11,668 bases of DNA, taken from assembly GCA_026713345.1 (NCBI GenBank), contig JAPOOQ010000180.1:1-11668 (forward strand), in the 5' to 3' direction. The stretch is from Gemmatimonadota bacterium. Its GTDB lineage: Bacteria > Gemmatimonadota > Gemmatimonadetes > Longimicrobiales > Gaopeijiaceae. Shown one piece after another: positions 1-5,909 of this stretch. Under the pieces are notes generated by a model. It worked only from the letters and a program-made list of their open reading frames with translations, was not told where the DNA came from and did not search any database. Numbering within the stretch: the stretch's first letter is position 1; each line of letters starts with the position of its first letter. Made by a program: the position numbers and the translations under genes.

Positions 1-98
1 GGGACTCTCCTTCCGCAGTCGCGCCGAAATAGTCAACTGCACATGACATAATGGAAAGTGTAGATGACATACGAGACCCCATACGGCGTGGGGGCGAG

Positions 99-123
99 AT
101 TCCGCAGACGCTGTTTGCGGAAT
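99..123. promoter_or_regulatory. 8-bp inverted repeat, possible operator or hairpin
   Basis: ATTCCGCA (99-106) and TGCGGAAT (116-123) are perfect inverted copies separated by 9 bases. The centre-to-centre arm distance of 17 bp and the position about 110 bp before the hsdM start suit an operator for a dimeric regulator. A weak RNA hairpin is equally possible. No T-run follows, so a terminator is unlikely. The function is inferred from position only. Confidence 0.35.
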
Positions 124-206
124 CACTTCAGCGGATCGATTGCGAGCAGAGGACGAGGCCCTTGACGCCCTCTCGGACGCCCCCTAATCCTCATTGCCCA
201 GATCCA

Positions 207-235
207 CCCCCAGCCCCCCCACCCCCCCACCCCCC
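207..235 (-). promoter_or_regulatory. C-tract block before hsdM, G-quadruplex motif on the minus strand
   Basis: Four C-runs of 5, 7, 7 and 6 bases (207-211, 214-220, 222-228, 230-235) are separated by AG, A and A, and the last run abuts the ATG at 236. Read on the minus (template) strand this gives four long G-runs with loops of 1, 1 and 2 bases, a textbook G-quadruplex pattern; the plus strand fits an i-motif. It occupies the place where a Shine-Dalgarno sequence would be, and none is seen. Homopolymer runs of this length are also prone to slippage. Confidence 0.5.
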
Positions 236-2683
236 ATGCCCCTCCGCAAATCCCACCTCTACTCCTCGCTCTGGAAGAGCTGCGACGAGCTGCGCGGCGG
301 AATGGACGCGTCCCAGTACAAGGACTACGTGCTCACGCTGCTCTTCATGAAGTACGTCTCGGACAAGTACGCGGGCGACGACGAGTTCGCCGACATCACG
401 GTGCCACCCGGCGGCAGCTTCGCCGACATGGTCGCGCTCAAGGGGACCAAGGAGATCGGCGACCGGATCAACAAGGTCATCGGACGGCTCGCCGACGCCA
501 ACGACCACCTGCTCAAGGGCGTGATCGACCTCCCGGACTTCAACGACGAGACGAAGCTCGGCAAGGGGAAGGAGATGCAGGACCGTCTCACGAAGCTGGT
601 CGGGATCTTCGAGGGGCTCGATTTCCGCGCCAACCGCGCCCATGGGGACGACCTGCTGGGCGACGCGTACGAGTACCTCATGCGGCACTTCGCGACCCAG
701 TCGGGGAAGAGCAAGGGGCAGTTCTACACCCCGGCGGAAGTATCGCGCATCATGGCCCAGGTGATCGGGATCGGCCCGGACACTAGGAAGGATCACACGG
801 TGTACGATCCGACCTGCGGTTCCGGGTCACTCCTCATCAAGGCTGCCGACGCGGCGCCGAACGGGCTGTCCATCTACGGGCAGGAGAAAGATGTCGCGAC
901 GTGGACGATGGCGCGCATGAACGTGATTCTCCACGGTCGAGAAGCAGCTGTGATCGAGCGCGACAACACGCTCACCGCGCCTCAGTTCAAGGAGGGAGGG
1001 CGCCTCAAGCGCTTCGACTTCGCCGTCGCCAACCCCCCGTTCTCCGACAAAGCCTGGACGAACGGCCTCAACCCGGCCCACGACGAATACCGCCGCTTCG
1101 ACCACGGCGAGCCTCCGGCCAAGAACGGAGACTACGCCTACCTGCTGCACCTCGTCGCGTCGCTCAGGAGTACCGGCAAGGGCGCGATCGTCATGCCGCA
1201 CGGCGTGCTCTTCCGCGGCAACTGCGAGGCGGCCATCCGGCGCAATCTCGTCAAGCGCGGCTGGATCAAGGGGGTCATCGGGCTCCCGGCCAACCTCTTC
1301 TACGGCACCGGTATCCCGGCGTGCATCGTGGTGATCGACAAGGAGAACGCGCTCGGCCGCCAAGGCATCTTCATGATCGACGCCAGCAAGGAATTCCAGA
1401 AGGACGGCGCCAAGAACCGGCTGCGGGAACGCGACATCCACCGGATCGTGGACGTGTTCAACGAGCGGAGGGAGATCCCCGGATACGCGCGCATGGTGCC
1501 ACTTGCCGAGATCGCCGACGAGACCAACGACTACAACCTCAACATTCCGCGATACATCGACTCCAGCGACGACGAGGACCTGCACGACCTGAGCGCCCAC
1601 CTGCGGGGCGGCATCCCGAACCGGGACATCGACGGGCTCGCCGATTACTGGGGAGTGTTCCCGGGGATCCGGTCGCGGCTGTTCTCGCCGAACGGGCGGG
1701 AGGGATACAGCGACGCGCGGGTTGCGGCGGACGAGGTGCGCACGGTGATTCTCGAACACGAGGAATTCGAGGCGTACGCGGGCCGGATCCGGCGGGTGTT
1801 GGATGCCTGGCGGCGGGAGCATGCCCCCCGCCTTCGCGAGCTCGCAGTGGGCGACTTGCCCAAGGCGCTGATTCGGGAATTGTCGGAGGATCTGCTCCGC
1901 CGCTTCGCCGGTCTTCCGCTGCTCGACCGCTACTCCGTCTACCAGTGCCTGATGGACTATTGGGACGAGGTGATGCAGGACGATGTGTACCTGGTGGTGA
2001 CGGAGGGGTGGGCGGAGGCGGCCCGGCCCCGGGTGCTGGTGCCGGTTCGCGGGAAGGCGGCCGCCGAGACGCCCGACCTCACCGTGAAGCGCAAGAAGTA
2101 CCGGATGGACCTGCTTCCGCCCGGCCTGGTGGTCGGCCGGTACTTCGCCGCGGAACGCGCGGAGATTGACCGCCTGCGCACCGGCGAGGAGGAGATCGCG
2201 CGGGAACGGGAGGAGTTCATCGAGGAGTATTCCGGCGAGGACGGGCTGCTTGACGGCGCGACATCGAATACGGGGAAAGTGACGCAGGCCGCGGTGAACG
2301 CGCGCCTGAAGGAGGTGCGCGGCGATCCCGGCGCGAGCGAGGAACGCGACGCGTTGGACGTCTGCCTCGAGCTGATGAAAGCCCACGCCGCCGCGAAGAG
2401 AGCGACGAGGGCGGCGCAGGCGAAACTGGACGCGAAAGTCCTCGCTCGGTACGCGACGCTGACCGCCGCGGAGGTCGCCGAGATCGTGGTCGGCGACAAG
2501 TGGATGGCGAGCGTCCAGGGCGCGATCGGCAATGAGGTCGAACGCCTGGCGAGCGGACTGGTGGATCGGGTCAGGGTGCTGGAGGAGCGGTATGCGGACG
2601 CGTTGCCGGAGCTGGAGCGCCGGGTGGAGGACTACGGGGCGAAGGTGGAGAGTCACCTGCGGCGGATGGGGCTGCCGGCGTGA
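236..2683 (+). CDS. hsdM: Type I restriction-modification DNA methyltransferase subunit HsdM
   Basis: This 815-residue N6-adenine methyltransferase would transfer a methyl group from S-adenosylmethionine to the site chosen by HsdS (M2S complex, cytoplasm). The N-terminal HsdM_N helical domain spans roughly residues 5-130 (SLWKSCDELRGGMDASQYKD). The methylase domain follows, with SAM-binding motif I DPTCGSGS at 191-198 and catalytic motif IV NPPF at 266-269. Typical HsdM proteins are about 500 residues. Here about 370 further residues follow, ending in a charged, coiled-coil-like stretch and a KWMASV...MGL tail that I recognise from the long HsdM subclass. I chose ATG 236 because family members begin at this point; an in-frame TTG at 194 would only add a proline-rich leader. 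No Shine-Dalgarno is visible. The TGA stop overlaps the next gene's GTG by 3 bases. Confidence 0.95.
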   Translation: MPLRKSHLYSSLWKSCDELRGGMDASQYKDYVLTLLFMKYVSDKYAGDDEFADITVPPGGSFADMVALKGTKEIGDRINKVIGRLADANDHLLKGVIDLPDFNDETKLGKGKEMQDRLTKLVGIFEGLDFRANRAHGDDLLGDAYEYLMRHFATQSGKSKGQFYTPAEVSRIMAQVIGIGPDTRKDHTVYDPTCGSGSLLIKAADAAPNGLSIYGQEKDVATWTMARMNVILHGREAAVIERDNTLTAPQFKEGGRLKRFDFAVANPPFSDKAWTNGLNPAHDEYRRFDHGEPPAKNGDYAYLLHLVASLRSTGKGAIVMPHGVLFRGNCEAAIRRNLVKRGWIKGVIGLPANLFYGTGIPACIVVIDKENALGRQGIFMIDASKEFQKDGAKNRLRERDIHRIVDVFNERREIPGYARMVPLAEIADETNDYNLNIPRYIDSSDDEDLHDLSAHLRGGIPNRDIDGLADYWGVFPGIRSRLFSPNGREGYSDARVAADEVRTVILEHEEFEAYAGRIRRVLDAWRREHAPRLRELAVGDLPKALIRELSEDLLRRFAGLPLLDRYSVYQCLMDYWDEVMQDDVYLVVTEGWAEAARPRVLVPVRGKAAAETPDLTVKRKKYRMDLLPPGLVVGRYFAAERAEIDRLRTGEEEIAREREEFIEEYSGEDGLLDGATSNTGKVTQAAVNARLKEVRGDPGASEERDALDVCLELMKAHAAAKRATRAAQAKLDAKVLARYATLTAAEVAEIVVGDKWMASVQGAIGNEVERLASGLVDRVRVLEERYADALPELERRVEDYGAKVESHLRRMGLPA

Positions 2684-3834
2684 GCGAGGCATTCGATTTC
2701 GAGCGGCTCGTCGAGCTGTGTCGGCGGACGCATGAGGAGACTCGGCGCTCCGGAGCCCGCGCCGTCGACCGCTCGCTGGTCGTCCGGAACTGGCTGTTCG
2801 GATGGTACATCGTGGAGTTCGAGCAGAGCGGCGCGGATCGGGCGGAGTATGGCAGGCAGACCTTGAAGAAGCTGTCGAAGGCCCTGAAGGCGAGGATCGG
2901 ACGAGGCTTTTCCGTCGATACCCTGGAGAGGATGCGGCGGTTCTACATTGCCCACGGGGACGTGCTCTCTGATGTCCGGCCATCGGACATTTCCGCGACA
3001 CCGTTGCGGATTTCCGGCAATCAGCCGATTTCCTCAACACCGTTGCGGATTTCACCAGATCCTTGGACCCCTACGGCGGCCACCTTGGCGGAAGTTGCCG
3101 AGCGGCTTCCACTCGGCTGGTCTCATTACCTGACCCTCATGTCCGTATCCGACCCCGAAGCCCGCCGTTTCTACGAGATCGAGGCCGCGGACAACGACTG
3201 GAGCGTCCGCGAACTCAAGCGCCAACTGGACAGCTCCCTGTACCAGCGGCTCGCGCTCAGCCGCGACAAGCACGAGGTCCGCCGCCTCGCCCGCGAGGGA
3301 CAGGTGGTCGAAAAGGCGTCGGACCTGATCAAGGACCCGGTGGTGCTGGAATTCCTCGGCCTGGAGGAGACACCGGCCTACTCCGAGAGCGATCTGGAGA
3401 CCGCGATTATCGACCGGCTCCAGCAGTTCCTGCTCGAACTCGGCAAGGGATTCCTGTTCGAGGCGCGCCAAAAGCGCTTCAGCTTCGACGATAGTCACTT
3501 CTTCGTGGATCTGGTCTTCTACAACCGGCTGCTCCGCTGCTACGTGCTGATCGACCTGAAGGCCGGGAAGCTGACTCACCAGGACCTCGGCCAGATGCAG
3601 ATGTACGTGAACTACTTCGACCGATACGTGAGGATTGGCGACGAGCTTCCGACCATCGGAATACTGCTCTGCGATGCGAAGAACGACGCCGTGGTCGAGT
3701 TGACGCTGCCCGAAGACGCCAACATCTACGCGTCGAAGTACCAGCTGTACCTGCCGTCGAGGGAGGAGCTCGCGGATCAGGTGGCGAGGGTGAGGCGGGA
3801 GATTGGGGGGAGGGGAGGTAAGGAAAATGGGTGA
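2680..3834 (+). CDS. YhcG-family PD-(D/E)XK nuclease domain protein (DUF1016)
   Basis: This 384-residue protein has the two-part DUF1016 layout. A helical N-terminal domain (about 1-100; LVVRNWLFGWYIVEFEQ) is followed by a variable linker (about 100-130), a conserved middle (WSHYLTLMSV; WSVRELKRQLDSSLYQRLAL), and a C-terminal PD-(D/E)XK nuclease fold. Candidate catalytic residues are E240 (DLETAI), D277 (FVDLVF), D292-x-K294 (IDLKAG) and Q305 (LGQM). The core looks intact, so a DNA nuclease or DNA-binding role is likely, but the family's substrate is not settled. The GTG start sits inside the hsdM stop (GTGA), implying translational coupling. It lies between hsdM and hsdS and shares their GC, so it probably travels as an accessory of the Type I system. 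The linker contains a 39-bp direct repeat and a hairpin, listed separately. Confidence 0.9.
   Translation: MSEAFDFERLVELCRRTHEETRRSGARAVDRSLVVRNWLFGWYIVEFEQSGADRAEYGRQTLKKLSKALKARIGRGFSVDTLERMRRFYIAHGDVLSDVRPSDISATPLRISGNQPISSTPLRISPDPWTPTAATLAEVAERLPLGWSHYLTLMSVSDPEARRFYEIEAADNDWSVRELKRQLDSSLYQRLALSRDKHEVRRLAREGQVVEKASDLIKDPVVLEFLGLEETPAYSESDLETAIIDRLQQFLLELGKGFLFEARQKRFSFDDSHFFVDLVFYNRLLRCYVLIDLKAGKLTHQDLGQMQMYVNYFDRYVRIGDELPTIGILLCDAKNDAVVELTLPEDANIYASKYQLYLPSREELADQVARVRREIGGRGGKENG
2972..2990. repeat. Perfect 7-bp hairpin inside the DUF1016 linker
   Basis: ATGTCCG (2972-2978) and CGGACAT (2984-2990) pair across a 5-base loop GCCAT. It lies in the coding region for the variable linker, immediately before the 39-bp repeat. 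It may be a trace of a small insertion or chance. A terminator is unlikely because translation continues and only three T's follow. Confidence 0.4.
2989..3066 (+). repeat. 39-bp direct repeat, two copies, in the DUF1016 linker
   Basis: Two adjacent copies begin with ATTTCC at 2989 and 3028. Each contains the exact 17-mer ACACCGTTGCGGATTTC (2998-3014 and 3037-3053), 39 bp apart. The period is 13 codons, so the frame is kept, and the copies encode ISATPLRIS and ISSTPLRIS between the N-terminal domain and the conserved WSHYL region. Copy-number change would only lengthen or shorten the hinge between the two domains. The second copy decays after about 3053. Confidence 0.8.
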
Positions 3835-4981
3835 GGTGCGCGTGACGGTACCAGCGCGGTTCGATGGGGAGTGGAAGCTACGGCGGTTAGGGGACTTGGC
3901 ACGAATCGCGACGGGAGCACGAAACAACCAGGACAAGCGCCATGATGGTCGGTATCCGTTCTTCGTGCGCTCGTCGTTCGTTGAACGAATCGACAGTTTC
4001 GCCTACGACTGCGAGGCGATACTGATTCCAGGCGAAGGACGAATCGGAGACATCTTCCACTATGTCCATGGCCGCTTTGACGTCCATCAGCGGGTGTACG
4101 CCATAACGGACTTTGGGTCATCCGTCTTCGCTCGCTTCCTCTGCTACTACATGGCGGAGCATTTCGGTGCTCATGCCCTGAAGAACACGGTGAAGGCTAC
4201 CGTCGATTCACTTCGTAAGCCTACGTTCTTGGCATTCCAAGTCCCCGTCCCCCCCCTCCCCGAACAGCGCGCCATCGCCGCCGTCTTGTCCGACGTGGAC
4301 GAGCTGATCGGATCGCTGGAAGCGCTGATCGCCAAAAAGCAGGCCATCAAGCAGGCCGCAATGCAGGAACTGCTGACCGGGAGGACGCGGCTGCCGGGGT
4401 TCGGGGGGGAGTGGGAGATGAGGCGGTTAGGGGACTTCGCACGAATCGCGACGGGGACGCGAAACAACCAAGACAAGCGCCATGACGGTCGGTATCCGTT
4501 CTTTGTGCGCTCGTCGTCCGTTGAACGAATCGACAGTTTCGCCTACGACTGCGAGGCGATACTGATTCCAGGCGAAGGACGAATCGGAGAGATATTCCAC
4601 TATGTGCATGGCCGCTTCGATGTACATCAGCGCGTGTACGCCATAACGGGCTTTGCGTCCTCCGTGTGCGCTCGCTTCCTCTGGTACTACATGGCGGAGC
4701 ATTTCGGTGCTCATGCCCTGAAGAACACCGTAAAGGCTACCGTCGATTCACTTCGTCAGCCTACTTTTTTGGCATTCAAGCTTCCCCTCCCTCCCCTCCC
4801 CGAACAACAAGCCATCGCCACCACCCTCTCCGACATGGACTCCGAGATCGCCGCACTGGACCACCGCCTCGACAAGACCCGCGCGATCAAGCAGGGTATG
4901 ATGCAGCAGCTCCTCACCGGTTCCATCCGCCTGCCCATCCCCGACGACGACACGGAGGACGACGACGCCCATGACGCCTGA
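3827..4981 (+). CDS. hsdS: Type I specificity subunit HsdS with two near-identical target-recognition domains
   Basis: This 384-residue protein is the DNA-reading subunit that bridges two HsdM and the HsdR motors. Layout: short N-terminus, TRD1 (about 19-137), central conserved helix region (about 138-197; PPLPEQRAIAAVLSDVDELI and AIKQAAMQELLTG), TRD2 (about 199-317), distal conserved region (about 318-372; PPLPEQQAIATTLSDMD, AIKQGMMQQLLTG), and an acidic tail. Two TRDs and two conserved regions are the normal HsdS plan. What is odd is that the TRDs differ at only 9 of 119 aligned residues at an offset of exactly 180 codons. TRDs usually differ because each reads one half of an asymmetric bipartite site, so this subunit should read a symmetric or nearly symmetric one. 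ATG 3827 was chosen because GGAGG at 3814-3818 lies 8 bases before it. It overlaps the DUF1016 stop by 8 bases. Confidence 0.94.
   Translation: MGEVRVTVPARFDGEWKLRRLGDLARIATGARNNQDKRHDGRYPFFVRSSFVERIDSFAYDCEAILIPGEGRIGDIFHYVHGRFDVHQRVYAITDFGSSVFARFLCYYMAEHFGAHALKNTVKATVDSLRKPTFLAFQVPVPPLPEQRAIAAVLSDVDELIGSLEALIAKKQAIKQAAMQELLTGRTRLPGFGGEWEMRRLGDFARIATGTRNNQDKRHDGRYPFFVRSSSVERIDSFAYDCEAILIPGEGRIGEIFHYVHGRFDVHQRVYAITGFASSVCARFLWYYMAEHFGAHALKNTVKATVDSLRQPTFLAFKLPLPPLPEQQAIATTLSDMDSEIAALDHRLDKTRAIKQGMMQQLLTGSIRLPIPDDDTEDDDAHDA
3881..4240 (+). repeat. TRD direct repeat, copy 1 (offset 540 bp)
   Basis: This block matches 4421-4780 without any gap at an offset of exactly 540 bp. Counting base by base over 3901-4260 against 4441-4800 I find 31 mismatches in 360 (about 91% identity). 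The match falls to about 72% in the 60-base row before (3841-3900) and about 70% in the row after (4261-4320), so the block edges coincide with the TRD. Sampled rows in the block are about 55-57% G+C, lower than the surrounding genes. Confidence 0.9.
4421..4780 (+). repeat. TRD direct repeat, copy 2
   Basis: This is the second copy of the TRD-coding block, 540 bp downstream of copy 1 in the same orientation and frame. Differences are spread through the block rather than clustered. They include silent changes as well as nine residue changes (for example Phe to Ser, Asp to Gly, Cys to Trp), so the copies are not an assembly duplicate. Recombination between them would remove one TRD plus one conserved region and leave a half-sized HsdS. 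Confidence 0.9.
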
Positions 4982-5909
4982 CCCTTCCAACGTCGAGCGG
5001 AGATCCTCCTGGCGGGACGAGCACCTGGACTGCATCTGCGGACTCGCGAACGGTCGAGGCGGCGTCCTCGAGATCGGGCGGGAGGTCCGCCGCGAGGCCA
5101 TCGGGGTGACCGACCTTCTCCGTCTGGCGGATGAGATACCCAACAGAGTGCAGTCGGTCCTCAGCATCGTGGTCAATGTGCATGTGAGGAGCGATCGCGG
5201 GCGCGATTACCTGCGGATCGTCGTCCCTTCCCATCCGGAGAGGGTCGGCCATACGCGGGCCCCGGACTCGGATGCTGTCGAGGCCGATGACGAGCGGACA
5301 GGACCACGCGGGCCAGCCAGAAAACCACCAGAAAGCCCGGATCAGCCAGAAAACCGCCAGGAAGTTGGGGACCGCATCCTCGCCTTCCTGCGGGAGAACC
5401 CGTCTGCCAGCCGCCGCGAGATGGCCGGGGCACTTGCAGGTGTCAGCGAGGGGAGCGTTCGGTATCGGCTCGATAAACTCAAGAAGGTTGGGAGATTACT
5501 TCGCGTCGGGCCGGACAGGGGGGGACGCTGGGAAGTGATCGAAAATCCCGATTTGGAGGCCATCGAACACGACGATGGCGGTGCCGTCGAGCACCGAGAC
5601 CGAGGGAACGCGCGGTCCGCAATCAGCCAGAAAACAACCAGAAAACCGCCAGAAGACCACCAGAACACCGCCAGGAACGACCATCCGTCACCGGAATCCG
5701 CGTTGCTTTCCGACCGCATTCTCTTACTCCTCCGGCGGAATCCGTCCGCGAGCCGCCGCGAAATCGCCTCTACGCTCGGCGCCACGCGATCCACCGTCCG
5801 ATACCGGCTGGACAGGCTGCGCGAGGCCGGGAAGATCGAGCGGGTCGGTCCCGACAAGGGCGGCCATTGGAAGGTGCTGGGTGAATCCGCTAACGAGCCC
5901 GACCAATGA
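4971..5909 (+). CDS. Shortened AlbA_2 (Schlafen AlbA) protein with two winged-helix modules
   Basis: This 312-residue protein resembles the COG2865-type regulators found in Type I restriction operons. Residues about 8-88 match the start of an AlbA_2 domain (SSWRDEHLDCICGLANGRGG, then IGVTDLLRLADEIPNR and YLRIVVPSHP). The match stops where family members continue with the rest of AlbA_2 and a HATPase_c_4 domain; both are missing. Two winged-helix modules follow at about 134-190 (ILAFLRENPSASRREMA...GGRWEV) and 245-303 (ILLLLRRNPSASRREIA...GGHWKV), each preceded by a low-complexity linker built on an 11-bp repeat. It is likely a DNA-binding, possibly regulatory, protein; whether the AlbA fragment folds is doubtful. 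The ATG overlaps the hsdS stop by 11 bases, with GGAGG at 4954-4958 a little far upstream. It could be a decayed remnant, though both helix modules look intact. Confidence 0.78.
   Translation: MTPDPSNVERRSSWRDEHLDCICGLANGRGGVLEIGREVRREAIGVTDLLRLADEIPNRVQSVLSIVVNVHVRSDRGRDYLRIVVPSHPERVGHTRAPDSDAVEADDERTGPRGPARKPPESPDQPENRQEVGDRILAFLRENPSASRREMAGALAGVSEGSVRYRLDKLKKVGRLLRVGPDRGGRWEVIENPDLEAIEHDDGGAVEHRDRGNARSAISQKTTRKPPEDHQNTARNDHPSPESALLSDRILLLLRRNPSASRREIASTLGATRSTVRYRLDRLREAGKIERVGPDKGGHWKVLGESANEPDQ
5317..5367 (+). repeat. 11-bp repeat tract 1 (2 + 2 units)
   Basis: Units of consensus CCAGAAAACCR occur at 5317-5327, 5328-5338, 5346-5356 and 5357-5367, the last unit being partly degenerate. 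The tract encodes the proline/lysine/glutamine-rich linker between the AlbA-like head and the first winged-helix module. Each unit shifts the reading frame, and three units (33 bp) return it. Confidence 0.75.
5627..5681 (+). repeat. 11-bp tandem repeat tract 2 (5 units)
   Basis: Five contiguous 11-bp units start at 5627, 5638, 5649, 5660 and 5671: CCAGAAAACAA, CCAGAAAACCG, CCAGAAGACCA, CCAGAACACCG and CCAGGAACGAC. They form the linker between the first and second winged-helix modules. The consensus read as tandem copies has no stop codon in any forward or reverse frame, which explains the overlapping open frames seen here on both strands. The A-rich patches recur every helical turn, so the DNA may be curved. 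Confidence 0.85.

Larger units (their letters stand above)
1..235. other. Leader region upstream of the hsdM operon
   Basis: I see no convincing gene here. An open frame starting with ATG at 51 runs into hsdM in another frame, becomes proline/serine-rich, and looks non-coding. Visible structure: two copies of ATGACATA at 43-50 and 64-71 (21 bp apart), a CATAAT hexamer at 47-52 that could be a -10 box but lacks a recognisable -35, an 8-bp inverted repeat at 99-123, and C-tracts from 207 to 235. TTCCGCAG occurs at 11-18 and again at 101-107 within the left arm of the inverted repeat (TTCCGCAG from 100). The operon promoter is presumably here or further upstream, but I cannot place it. Confidence 0.5.

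Noticed and set aside
51..350. Small open frame before and into hsdM
   Set aside because: It overlaps the hsdM start in another frame and becomes Pro/Ser/Thr-rich across the C-tracts; no family resemblance.
827..3055. Long minus-strand open frame (742 codons) opposite hsdM
   Set aside because: It is antisense to hsdM and the DUF1016 gene, rich in Arg/Pro/Val/Leu as expected from a GC-rich complement, and has no recognisable domain.
3881..4780. TRD duplication as an assembly artefact
   Set aside because: About 9% scattered divergence, with silent and coding changes and an exact codon-phase offset, argues for two real copies.
5575..5880. Plus-strand upstream extension of the third winged-helix frame
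   Set aside because: The frame is open back to 5575 but encodes no sensible protein over module 2, which is clearly read in the other frame; GTG 5881 with a good ribosome-binding site is a better start.
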